DNA from: Phaeosaccion multiseriatum
Taxonomy: Eukaryota > Ochrophyta, other classes
Direction of reading: 5' to 3'
NCBI GenBank assembly: GCA_965112735.1
Contig: OZ218958.1
Location: 1,612,001 to 1,676,000, forward strand
Length of the DNA: 64,000 bases
Shown: in pieces, positions 40,695 through 52,478 of the stretch
How the letters are laid out: every line of letters begins with the position of its first letter
Numbering within the stretch: the first letter of the stretch is position 1
Position numbers and translations under genes: made by a program
Notes under the pieces: generated by a model
What the model saw: the letters and a program-made list of their open reading frames with translations, nothing else
The model's database searches: none
What the model was told of the DNA's origin: nothing

Positions 40695-43600
40695 CATACA
40701 TACATACATACATACATACATACATACATACATACATACATACATACATACATACATACCATACATACATACATACATACATACATATACATACATACAT
40801 ACCTCCGTGATACATCCACCAACCCTGACAGAGTGTGGACTGCCGTGCCGCTGGTGACCGATACGCGCATCATGTTTTACAACGCCACGACCTTCAACGC
40901 GCTGAACCTCACGCACCCACCACCCTGGGGAGACTGGGGAGAGAACTCTGAAGAGTGAGTAGGCGTGCTCGTAACGCTCGTAACGCTCGTAACGCTCGTA
41001 ACGCTCGTAACGCTCGTAACGCTCGTAACGCTCGTAACGCTCGTATCGCTCGTGGTGTGAGCATGTGTGTGGTTGACTTTTGCGCGCTCCTATTGTGGCG
41101 GGCTGCCTGGCCTCGTGTGTGTTTTGTCTGTCTGTGCTGTCGTCTCTGGGCATGTGTGTTTCTATGTAGTGTCTTGTTGCTTGTGGGCATCTGTGTGTGT
41201 TTCTATGTAGTGTCTTGTTGCTTGTGGGCATCTGTGTGTGTTTCTATGTAGTGTCTTGTTGCTTGTGGGCATCTGTGTGTGTTTCTATGTAGTGTCTTGT
41301 TGCTTGTGGGCATCTGTGTGTGTTTCTATGTAGTGTCTTGTTGCTTGTGGGCATCTGTGTGTGTTTCTATGTAGTGTCTTGTTGCTTGTCGGCATCTGTG
41401 TGTGTTTCTATGTAGTGTCTTGTTGCTTGTGGGCATCTGTGTGTGTTTCTATGTAGTGTCTTGTTGCTTGTGGGCATCTGTGTGTGTTTCTATGTAGTGT
41501 CTTGTTGCTTGTGGGCATCTGTGTGTGTTTCTATGTAGTGTCTTGTTGCTTGTGGGCATCTGTGTGTGTTTCTATGTAGTGTCTTGTTGCTTGTGGGCAT
41601 CTGTGTGTGTTTCTATGTAGTGTCTTGTTGCTTGTGGGCATCTGTGTGTGTTTCTATGTAGTGTCTTGTTGCTTGTGGGCATCTGTGTGTGTTTCTATGT
41701 AGTGTCTTGTTGCTTGTGGGCATCTGTGTGTGTTTCTATGTAGTGTCTTGTTGCTTGTGGGCATCTGTGTGTGTTTCTATGTAGTGTCTTGTTGCTTGTG
41801 GGCATCTGTGTGTGTTTCTATGTAGTGTCTTGTTGCTTGTGGGCATCTGTGTGTGTTTCTATGTAGTGTCTTGTTGCTTGTGGGCATCTGTGTGTGTTTC
41901 TATGTAGTGTCTTGTTGCTTGTGGGCATCTGTGTGTGTTTCTATGTAGTGTCTTGTTGCTTGTGGGCATCTGTGTGTGTTTCTATGTAGTGTCTTGTTGC
42001 TTGTGGGCATCTGTGTGTGTTTCTATGTAGTGTCTTGTTGCTTGTGGGCATCTGTGTAGGGTCTCTGTGTGGTCTCTCCGTGGAGTGAGTCGGATGGCCA
42101 GTGAGGGTAGTATATTGGAGGCATATGGGAGGCATATGGGAGGCATACGAGGGGGCTATTGAAGTTGTTGTACTCCTCGTTTGTCGGAGCACCGCCATTT
42201 GGAGCTGACCACTGCTATTCGCCCATTCACCCCTTCCATGTATGTCAGCGAATGCATTTCGTCCCAGAAATGGTCCCATGCCTCGAGAACCACCCTGTGC
42301 CTCCGTGCTTCACCAGCTGTAGCCCATACAAAATAACATGTAACCGGTCTCTCTTGGTCGAAGTTAACCGCCAACCTCCCCACCCCGCCCCTCATCGCCA
42401 CCTCTCTCTCCTCACACACCAGATGGACTTGGGTGAGGTTTTCGGAAACCGCGCAGCTCATATCGGAGGGAACCGGACAGCCTGGGTTTCACGCAGCCAC
42501 GAGCTGGGACGAGGAGTTGAAGCTATCTATGATGATTGCTCGGGAGTACGGGGCATACATGTACACGTGCGTAGACTAGTCTCTCTCAAAAGACTCGGGG
42601 TGACGTGCGTGGAGCGGGGCAACGAGGAAGAGAGAGAGCAAGCTTCTTCAACACCTTTCAGGACGGAGCGGCTTGGGGGGGGAGGAGGCAGGGCCCCTCG
42701 TAGTCCTGTGGGGGCATGTCGAGTTGTTGTGACGGTGGTGGTGACAGGGGCTGCTACGGGCACAGCAACAAGTAGCACTGTTCTTTTGTTGTCTGCCAGC
42801 CCCTCTTTCTTGTTGCTCACGCTGTCCGCTCCCCTCTCCATCATCCATCTTTCTACACGTGGCTGACTATCGTTTCTCATCTCGCATGCGTGTTTTGACT
42901 GCTTAGCGAGGATGAGGATGGCATCAAACACTGCGCCTTGAACGACAATGGCAAGTTTGTGGAGGCGATCAACGCCACGCTCGGGCCTCTGTTCAGCAAA
43001 GTAAGTCAAGAGAAAGAGGGCGGTCCAAGCCAGAGTACTCTCCGTTTGCTTCCTTCATGCCCATATGCCCATTTTGGCTGACATTCTGCGCTGGGAGCGA
43101 CGAGGGGCAAGCAAGCAAGCAATGCCGAATTGGGATGGTCTGGTGCACAGCTCCCACTCACTCATCACCACTACCGCCTCGGTGTGCCAGTCCAGCGTGT
43201 CATGAATTCCTCTGGCTGCCCCTGGCCGCACACCTGACTTGAACCTCTGCCCCCTACCTGCCGGCCCCTGCCTGACCTGCCCCTCACGCCTCCCTGCTGA
43301 CTGAAGCGTTATCCTCCCGATGCTGAAGCGTTATCCTCCCGATGATGCTTGTGCCCTCCTTTTCAACCCACCCCAAAACTCTTATTGCTCACGTCGGTCT
43401 TGTGTGCGCCATGATGCCCTCCCCCCCCCCCCCCCTCCTCCTCCTCCTCTCCCTCTCTTCGCATATCGAAAGGGCGCGATATCAGACTTTGTCAACACGA
43501 CCGACCACAACTTCGACTCGTGGAAGAGTGAATGGGCAGAAGGAAGAGAGACGTCAGACTTCAACGGCATCATGTACAGGTACCGTAACTGTCGTAACTG

Positions 43601-44349
43601 TCGTAACTGTCGAACAGCCACGAAGACGTGCTACGGGCGTCCTCTTTCCTCCTCGTTGTCCCTTCCTACATCCGCATCGCTTCGCTTTCACGGCACCTTC
43701 ACCTTATCCATCACGCTGTCTTTTCCCCTCCCCATCCCTACCTCGCTCCTCCTTCCTCCTCCTTAGCTTTTGTCTCTCACTCTCGCCTTAACTCTCGTGT
43801 TCTCATTACAGGCACTATCCTCCTTAGCTTTTGTCTCTCACTCTCGCCTTAACTCTCGTGTTCTCATGGCCGCCTTTTCGTCTCACAACGCCTTATGCCA
43901 AACGTTCAGCGGGCTGAGTTTGTGTGCCCATCCCTTATATGGAATGGCCATCGATACCCCCCACCGACGCAACGATTTTCTTGACGAAGACGCCATCCAT
44001 GTACGAACGAAACCGTCCGCCATCGGCGAAGGAGGGCGGGCGGGGTGTATTCTGAGGAATTGGGTCTGAGGTGTGAGGCCCGAGGCCGAGGTTTGAGGCC
44101 TGAGGCCGGCTCCCTTCCGAGGTTACCTTTCGCTTGCCTTCCGAGGCTACCTTTCGCTTGCCTTCCGCAGGTCAAAACTACTCAGTATGTGTTCCTTCGG
44201 TGGAAAGGAACGTTGGGATGTGCAACGCTGTCAGCACTGCGTTCAAGAATCTGCCTGTCTTGACTGACCCGCGATGCTGTTGTCTCTCCTCCTGCGTGCT
44301 CTACTTTTTAAAATTGTGTATGTGTATGTATGTGTGTGTGTATGTGTGG

Positions 44350-44382
<33 letters not shown>

Positions 44383-45833
44383 CTGTTTTGTTTCTCAGGA
44401 GGCATACGTTCCTTCGAAACGCTCGTTTCTAGGAGGCAGTGGGCTCATCCTCAACTCAAAGGCCGCCCCCAAACAAAAGGACGCCGCGTGGACGTTTCTG
44501 AGGTACGTCAGAGAGAGAGATAAGAGATATTTGTCCTACAAACACGGCTCTCCGTGAGGCAGGTAGACGTCAGAGAGAGAGAGATAAGAGATGTTTGTCC
44601 TACAAACACGGCTCTCGGTGAGGCAGGTAGAGACTTGATTGCCTTCGCTGTCGACCGTAGCCATGTGCGTGAGACAAGTACATTCGAATCTGAGAGCAGG
44701 GTCGACATGCTGTATAATGTGTCCCGTATGCTTCTTCTACTGCTCTTCTCTATCTATATCGTACTACGTGTGCAAGCCACCGCCATTGTTCTGTGGTTCT
44801 GTGGAATTGTTGACGTATGGTGTATACTGCCGTTGATGTGTATGACATGACGCATATTGCCGGACACCTTGATCCTTCCTCTCCTCGTAAGCAAGGCTCT
44901 CCCATCTGTCTCTGTCTTCCCTCGTCCTCTCGCCCCCTCGCAACAACACCACCGCCGCAGTCGAATGTGCAAGCGGGCGTCTGACTATGGTCGCGTGGTT
45001 TTCTCTCCGCCACCCTTCGAGAGTCTACTGACTCAAGGTTAGTCACCTCCAGTAGTCATCCTGCAGTAGTCATCCTGCTCAATGGCCCATTGCCCAGGAG
45101 ACGAAAGGTCCAACTGGAACTGGGCACTCTTCACAGAGGATAGCCAGATAGCCATAGCGGTTCCATTGAGGCACATTGCTCTCCCTTTGGTTTTGGTTGA
45201 TAGGGGGCCTCCGAACCAACCGAACCTCTTGACCCGACCCACCTCCTCCCTGACGTAGGCTACCCATTCACTCTTCTAACCAAGCGCCGCTTATGCTCTC
45301 TCGTCCTTGCTGTTGTCCTGTCACCGCCCCCCCCCCTCCCCCTTGTCATTTCTCCCTATGCTCGATATCTCCATCCTCGACGCTTCCTCGCCACCCCACT
45401 CTGGAACCCCCCGCCTTCCCTCATTCGGACTGTCTTGGCCTTCAAATCCTGTCAACTACTGCTCCTTCCCTTTGCTTACTTCATCTCCCATCGCGCCTCC
45501 TCCTTCAGACCCTTGGATGGACGAGTATTGGGCTATAACCGTGGAGCAACTCAAGACCAGCGTCCCTCCTCAGTACCCGCTACTTGCGTTGGCTGAGCTG
45601 GGGCGGCTCGAAGTTGTCAAGCCCTTCCGACAGATGTGGATGGAGATGGCCTACCAGAACGTCAGCGTCGAGGTGGCCGCTCAGCACGCCTGTGCGACCA
45701 TGGATCAAGTGAGTCACTTGATCTTCCTTCCTTCCTTCCTTCCTTCCTTCCTTCCTTCCTTCCTTCCTTCCGTCCTTCCTTCTTCCTTCTTCCTTCTTCC
45801 TTTTTTCCTTTCTTTCTTCCTTCCTTCCTTCCT

Positions 45834-45905
<72 letters not shown>

Positions 45906-48900
45906 TCCTTCTTTGGAGTGTTGGCTGGACCTGGCTGCTGCTGGGATGCCGCCGCCGCCCCCATCCGTATGTGCCATACCAACTTCACACAGCCACACCC
46001 CATTGCCTGATTCCTCCCCTTCCATGCGCGCAGCTAGACTAGAGCGATAGCATCCTCGCCCCGCTAGCTGCACATGCTTGATCCCCCCCACCCCATTGCC
46101 TGGTTCCCGTGTCCTCACTCACGCTCTGCCTCCCCATCCACACACCCCCCACACCCCCCACCCGCCCTACTGCGGCAACCACTGCTACCTCCCTTTCCAC
46201 AGGTGTTTTCTGTGGAATGCACTGAGCAAGAGCACTCACACCACACATGTGAGATCTGCGACGAGGACAGCATCGCCGTGTCGCTTTCTCCTTGTGACGA
46301 AGACCAGAAACAAGTCGTGCAGGTAGGGCAGGGTAGGGTAGGGTAGGGTAGGGTAGGGTAGGGTGGGGTGGGGTAGGGTAGGGTAGGGTAGGGTAGGGTA
46401 GGGTAGGTTAGGGTAGGGTAGGGTAGGGTAAGGTAGGGTAGGATAGGGTAGGGTAGGGAAGGGTAGGGTAGGGTACGGTAGGATAGGGTAGGGTAGGGTA
46501 GGGTAGGGTAAGGTAGGGTAGGATAGGGTAGGGTAGGGAAGGGTAGGGTAGGGTAGGGTAGGGTTGGGTCGGGTAGGGTAGGGTAGGGTAGGGTAGGGTA
46601 GGGTAGGGTAGGGTAGGGTAGGGTTGGGTGGAGTAGGGTAGGGTAGGGTAGGGTAGGGTAGGGTAGGGTGGAGTAGGGTGGAGTAGGGTAGGGTAGGGTA
46701 GGGTAGGGTAGGGTGGAGTAGGGTAGGGTAGGGTAGGGTAGGGTAGGGTAGGGTAGGGTAGGGTAGGGTAGGGTAGGGTAGGGTAGGGTAGGGTTGGGTC
46801 GGGCTTGGGTGGGCGCTGTGGGTGTTTGCCGAGGGAGTCGGAGTGGGGGTCGGAGGAGGATGGCACATACAAACGAATGCCCCATTGATGTACAGTGTAT
46901 ACACGAGAAGTTGCAGTGGGAGTTTGTCCGCCTCCATACGTATGCACTTTCCTTTCGCGTGCGTGTAGAGCGCGTCTCAAATACGCACACTGACCACAGC
47001 GCCTTCCCTCCTTCGGCCACACCCTGCTGATGCACTGCCTACTGTCTTCATTTCGCAGTTCTCGTGGGCAGCCGAGCCCAAGACCTGCGTAGGAGGTGTG
47101 AGCCTCCCGCCCGCAGCCGTCGTGTTCTGTGATCACGTGGTGCCCTCGTCCATCATCGGGAGTTCAATCATTACACTGTCCGCCGGAGCGGGCATCCTGT
47201 CGTTGGCCTTCTTGATCTTTGTGCTCATGAATCGCCGTGACAACATGCTCATGCGACAGGCACAGCCCATCTTTTGTATCTTGTTTACGGGTGAGTGAGT
47301 GAGTGAGTGAGTGAGTGAGTGCGTGAGTGCGTGAGTGAGCGAGTGAGTGAGTGAGTGAGTGAGTGAGCGAGCGAGTGGGTGAGGGAATGAGTGAGTGCGT
47401 GAGTGAGCGAGCGAGTGAGTGGGTGAGTGAGTGAGTGAGTGAGCGAGTGGGTGAGGGAATGAGTGAGTGAGTGAGTGAGTGAGTGAGTGAGTGAGATTTT
47501 TAAAGGACTGACGGAAAAACACTTCTCCCTCTCTCTGCCCCTTCGCAACCTATTTGTATATACACACCCCATTTCTCTAACATCTCCTGTAGCTTTGCTC
47601 TGATCATGCTACTCACGTGATGTGTGTGTGTGTGTGTGCGGTGTGTCTCGCAGGTGGGATCGTCTGTCTGACGTGTGTCTCCAACATATTCCTCCTCGGG
47701 CCAGCCTCGCGCTTCAGCTGCCAAGCTAGGCTGTGGATATGGGTAAGTGAACGAGTGGATGGTGCCGCCTCATTCTCTGAGCGAGGAGCGCCGCCTGATA
47801 TCTTTTGCCTACACACCTGGCAGCTTGTTGAGACCCCCACCCGATGGCTCTCTCACCTCTGAATCGTCCCGTCCTATCCTATCCGGTTCTGTCCCTCCTA
47901 CCCAACGAACGCTGTTGACAGGGTTTATCCTTTGACGTTGCGTTCGGAGCCCTGTTCGCTAAAGGTGGGGGGCGGAATGTGTCGGTTTTTCCAATTGTGC
48001 TCGGGAAGAAGCGACTCGTCGGTAGAAGGGACGATCCATCAGCTGCCATCGCCATATCATCATGCACCGTCCTTCCTTTTATGTGTACCGGGTCATGTCT
48101 CTGACGCTGTGTCGTGTATAACCTCCCTTTCCCTCCTTTGCGCTCTCCTTTCGTTTCGCCTCCCTTGCGCTTGTAACGTTCAAAAAACCCCGTGCGATTG
48201 TGCTCTCCTGACGGCTCGTCACGCCACAGCATGGAGGGTAAGTTCCTATCTCACGTATTCGTCTCCTCTCCTGCCCCTCTATCCTCCTCTTTTCTACTTT
48301 TATCATCCCATTTCCTCAAAGCGAGTGGTAATCACCCCATATGCCTTCAAACTTCCACAACACCACCTGTCCACCCCGCCACAGTCACCACCGTCACCAT
48401 CATCGTTCACTTTGTACCCTCCCTCCCTCATAAGGCGCTGCCCGCTGGCTGCCCTTCTCTCAACAACTCCTCAACTGCAATCCCATTGTTTCCGATTTTG
48501 CACAGGCCTACATCATACTTGATTCAGCCCGCCGCTTCCAGCGCAAGCGCGTCTCGACCATGCTCACAACGACCATCGCCGGAGCGGTGGTGTTCTTCGA
48601 TGTGCTCCTCCTCACTGCCTGGATCGTCACCACACCCATAGAGCCGATACCCTACACCATTAACGTACACTCCATGGCACTGGACAGGTGAGAGAAGGGG
48701 GGGGATTGGGGGGGGGGTGGTGAGTGAGTGAGTGAGTGAGTGAGTGAGTGAGTGAGTGCACCAACAGATTCTTCAAACGCAACAGACAGTGAGAGGAGTG
48801 CACACAACGCGTTGACTCTCTTGACCGCCCCCCCCCCCCTCCTCCCTCCCTCTCTTTTCCCCTCCTGACCTCCTTGTGGCTTCCCTCTGTGTGAAACGAC

Positions 48901-48918
48901 CCCACCGTGTGTGCTCCG

Positions 48919-48979
<61 letters not shown>

Positions 48980-50935
48980 TGTCAACTGAATGCCCTCTAA
49001 ACACACACAGGATGAAGTGTGCTTCACGAGGGGATTCCACGACTTTCGAGGTGTGCTTCTGGGTGTACAAGCTCGTGCTCATCATCTCGGGCTGCCAGAT
49101 CAGCTATGCTGCTAGAAACTACAGCAGCGACTACGTGGAAAGCAAAGGTGTGTGTGTGTGTATAAGTGCGACAACAGGGCTGAGGACATCCCTCTCCGTT
49201 GATTGGTTAGCGCTGACCTTGACGACCTTAAGGTGCCCGCCCCTGATGATTGCAACCACTCTCCATCCACCCCCCCCCCTGCAAGCCCGATACTGATCCC
49301 AATCCTCTCAGGGACTCCGGGAGCGAGCAAGAGCCTTTTGACATGTACGGCCGTCTCTTTGTTTGCTCTGTGTCTGTGTCTCAGGCATTATGCTCAGCAT
49401 GTGGAACTTTTTGCTTCTGCTGCTGCTGCTCATGGTCACGCAATTCGGTGGACTCGTGGTGCATTACGCGGCATTGATGCGCTGTCTGGTCATGACCGTC
49501 GGAGGGTCATTTTCCCTTCTTGCCGTGTTAGGACCGAGGGTGTGGAAGGTAATGAGGGGGAGGGGGAGGGGGAGGGAGGGGGGGAGGGGGAGGGAGGGGG
49601 GGAGGGGCGAGGGGGGCAGGAAATTAAGGAGGAGGGGGCGGGGAGGAAAGGAAGGGGAAGAGAAAGACCTTCTAGCTAGATCGTCGATAGACAAAAGGTC
49701 ATCTCCTACAAAGGTCCTCACAAAGGTCATCTCCTTTTGCTCTGTGAGACTCATGTCAACTCCTCCCACCCCTTGCTGTTGTTTGTTTGTTTGTTGCACA
49801 GATGCGGCAAGCTAACCGCAACCCCTATGACTCCTCCGCCGACCCCCAAGGAGTCGGGGGTGGGTTCGATTCGGCCACTTCGCAACGATATCGGAGCGGA
49901 AACCACGATCCGTCGCTCGCCGCGATTAGTGTCATGCCGGGGCTGCCGGGGGTGCCGGGGGTGATGGCCTTCGTGGACCCACAGGAGCGCTTCAGCAGGA
50001 CCGGAGTGTTGGAAGGAGGACGTGCAGCGGGGAAGGTGGCCGCTTGCCCAAAGTGCCCGTATTGTGGTTCTGGCTCTGGTGGCAAGAGTGTGCGGGAGGA
50101 AGAAGCCACGTTTGGGGTTGGCGAGCAGCAGTCTCCTCCGTGCATGGCGCTGCGTGCTGGTGATGTGGTGAACGCTGCCGATGAGGGCGGTAGAGATGTC
50201 GACCTGCGGCAAAGAAACAAGAGCGTTAGCCACGACGAGAGCCGTTGGGGGATAAGTTCCGATGATGAGGATGAGGTCGGGGAGGGTGTATGGAGGGGGA
50301 GTGTGAGACGGAGCGAGGTCGGCCCCACCGAGGAAGAAGACGAAGGCAACAGGAACAGCGCCCAACACAGTCCTCCTGCGAGAGGTGCGGGTGGTCAAGT
50401 GCCGTCGATTTCTGTGCCTGTAAGAGTGACAAGCCCCATTTTGCGACGGAGACACGGGGAAGCAGCAGCAGCAGCAGCAGCAGTTGGTGATACAGTAGCA
50501 GGAGCAGCAGCAGGAGCAGGAGCAGTGGTAGCAGCAGCAGGCTCGTCAAGTGAGGAAGGAGGGAATGGGGGAGGAGGGAGGGAGGAAGGAGGGGTACTGT
50601 CCGCCGGGACAACTCCCAAGGAGACGTCACCTGAAAGGGGGCCTGAAAGAGGCCCTGCATTCGGCGGTGACTGTCAACACAATGTCAGCCGCGTCGGAGC
50701 TACGCAAGTCGAAGGATCGATGGGTGAAGCGGTGAGCCCCACGTCGAAAGATGGTGACGCACCACCCGCTGCAGGAGGACAAGTGACGCGACAAGAGGAA
50801 GACCCCAGGGCAGCACAAGTGCGACATCACTTCCTGCCTTCAGACAGTTTCGTGGGCTTGGGGGGTATAGGGGTCTTGCAAGGGCGAGGCGGGGGCAACG
50901 GCTCGGCTTGTAAGGAGCTGTATAGGTCTATATAG
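39091..50935 (+). CDS. Class C GPCR (7TM_3) with an N-terminal bacterial-type sugar-binding (SBP_bac_1, MalE-like) ectodomain
   Basis: Exons: 39091-39295, 39406-39531, 39778-39827, 39946-40028, 40174-40250, 40361-40403, 40832-40954, 42423-42566, 42907-43000, 43473-43579, unresolved 43580-44398, 44399-44502, 44961-45037, 45509-45708, 46203-46322, 47059-47290, 47654-47742, 47922-47964, 48230-48237 (8 nt), 48506-48687, 49011-49147, 49385-49548, 49802-50935. A signal peptide precedes a type-II periplasmic-binding-protein fold: VPLVTDTRIMFYNATTF, PPPWGDW, SFLGGSGLILNSKAAPKQK and DAAWTFLR. A Cys-rich linker (HTCEICDEDS) follows, then seven hydrophobic helices with class C signatures: GALFAKAWR (loop 2) and FEVCFWVYKLVLIISGCQ. 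The long cytoplasmic tail is disordered and includes AAVGDTVAG. Likely a nutrient or sugar sensor at the plasma membrane. Confidence 0.85.
40655..40803. repeat. (CATA)n array in receptor intron 6
   Basis: acatacata units with two tatacata interruptions, about 150 bp. Confidence 0.97.
40966..41056. repeat. 9-bp minisatellite gctcgtaac, about 10 copies
   Basis: Begins 11 nt after the exon 7 donor (gtgagtaggcgt); units are near-identical, the last being gctcgtatc. Confidence 0.95.
41161..42058. repeat. 41-bp minisatellite, 22 near-identical copies, receptor intron 7
   Basis: Unit starts tctatgtagtgtcttgttgc and ends in gtgtgtgtt. Starts fall at 41161 + 41k up to 42022. Only one substitution is obvious (cttgtcggc near 41386). 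Directly adjacent, without spacers. Homogeneity indicates a young expansion. Confidence 0.97.
44503..44640. repeat. ~67-bp tandem duplication starting at a receptor splice donor
   Basis: gtacgtcagagagagagataag... through gaggcaggtag is repeated with small changes (atattt/atgttt; ctccgtg/ctcggtg). The second copy lacks a preceding exon. Confidence 0.85.
45724..45912. repeat. (CTTC)n then (CTTT)n array in receptor intron
   Basis: About 14 cttc units, a cttcctt transition, then about 18 cttt units. Confidence 0.97.
46323..46800 (+). repeat. (GGGTA)n pentanucleotide array starting at a splice donor, about 95 units
   Basis: The exon ends CAAGTCGTGCAG and the intron reads gtagggcagggtaggg onward. 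Variants are ggata, ggaag, ggttg, ggtgg and gagta. G-tracts every 5 bases give strong quadruplex potential. It resembles but is not a standard telomere repeat (TTAGGG/TTTAGGG). Each gtaggg is donor-like. Reverse-strand translations (Tyr-Pro-Thr-Leu-Pro)n are artefacts. Confidence 0.97.
47291..47495 (+). repeat. (GTGA)n array starting at a receptor splice donor
   Basis: TTTACGG then gtgagtgagtgag for ~200 bp with gcgag and gggtgag variants; a run of consensus-like 5' splice sites. Confidence 0.95.
48230..48237 (+). other. 8-nt micro-exon of the receptor gene
   Basis: C-ATGGAGG between gccacag and gtaagt. It joins phase 1 of the upstream exon (AAA G) to phase 0 of the next, giving Lys-Ala-Trp-Arg within FAKAWR, the class C intracellular-loop signature. 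The conserved protein motif makes this assignment firmer than its size suggests. Confidence 0.75.
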
Positions 50936-51092
50936 GCCTACTACTTATGGAGTCTGCTGCTATCTGTCTCTACCCTGCCATCTCGTTTTAAGAAGTTAAA
51001 TACACGATTGATTAGCTTAGCAGCTGAGGTGGAAAGGAAGGTTCGCTGGTTCCGCGGTTCTCTCTCTGTCTGTCTCTCTCTCTCGAGCCCCT

Positions 51093-52075
51093 TTACGACC
51101 CATGGCCTCCCGCTGTAGCTGCTGGAGCCTCTATCCCTGCTCCCCTCTCTGTACATGGTACAGCTGGCGGCTCTGCTTGCCCCCCTACTCCTACTCCCCC
51201 CCCTCCTCCTCCTCCTCCTACTGCTACTGCTGCTGCTCCTGCTTCTGCTGCTACTGTACTACCAACTGCTGGTGCTGCTGGCGGTGTCGGCAGTGTCAAA
51301 CGCAGCGCCTCCTTCATCACGTCGGAAGAAGCTGCAGAGCGCGGAGTATCTCCTGTGTCATCCTTTGCGTCCACATCTGCCCCTGCCCGAACCAACACCT
51401 CCACCACCTCCACTTGGTCACTTAGAACGGCGTAGGCCAGAGGGGTCATGCCCATTTCGTCTCTGTGGTCTATGTGTGCCCCTGTGGTGTGATGGTGGTG
51501 TGGTGTGGTGTGGTGTGGTGTGGTGTGGTGTGATGTGGTGTGGTGTGATGTGGTGTGGTGTGGTGTGATGTGGTGTGGTGTGGTGTGGTGTGATATGGTG
51601 TGGTGTGGTGTGGTGGTGGTGTGGTGTGGTGTGGTGTGGTGTGGTGTGGTGTATCACCAACGGGTGTGGGTGGACGATGGTGGGTACATGACATGGGACG
51701 GAGGGGAGGGTGGAAAGAGGTGGAAAGAGGCGGATGGGCGGTGTGCCGGGAGTTGAGTTTGATAGCAGCAGAGGAAGGGGTGGAGTGAAGGGCCAGTAAG
51801 GATTTCAGTAGGAGGGAGGGGACGAACGGACGAACGGAGGGAGGGAGGGAGGGAGGGAGGGCACACACACTAGTACTCTCACTCAACTCGTCTCTTGTTT
51901 TGTCTTTTGTCTGGAGCGACATGTGGCGAGAGGCCGGCTATACACCCACGCGCTTACATCCCCAAATACTCACCCACGCACTCACACGTACACACATCCA
52001 CACGCACACACGCACGCACACACACACACACACACCAGCCACTACGTCCACCAACCCACACCCACCCACCCACCC

Positions 52076-52130
<55 letters not shown>

Positions 52131-52414
52131 AACCCACACACACCATCCACCCATTCACCCACCCACTCACAGCTACCCCTATATCACCAACACCCATCCA
52201 CACCCACCTAGTTGGAGCAGCAGCTGGACAGCCTCTACCTGGCCCCGATCGGCCGCGAAGTGCAGAGGAATACATCCCGACTCGGGGTCCACGGCCTCCA
52301 CACACGCGGATGGGCCTTGGGAAAGGTGGAGAGCCCTTAGCTGGGTGAGGTTACCACGACTTGCGGCTTCGAAGCCTGCCTGAGAGCTGCCCCAAGCGGA
52401 AACGTCTCTGCGAC

Positions 52415-52478
<64 letters not shown>

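Noticed and set aside
41161-42058. CRISPR-like array
   Set aside because: The 41-bp units are directly adjacent with no spacers, in a eukaryotic intron; it is a minisatellite.
46323-46800. Chromosome end (telomere)
   Set aside because: The array is flanked on both sides by phase-compatible exons of the same receptor gene.
46115-47136. Tyr-Pro-Thr-Leu-Pro repeat proteins (up to 306 residues, minus strand)
   Set aside because: All frames of a 5-bp satellite are open; the array is an intron of the receptor on the other strand.
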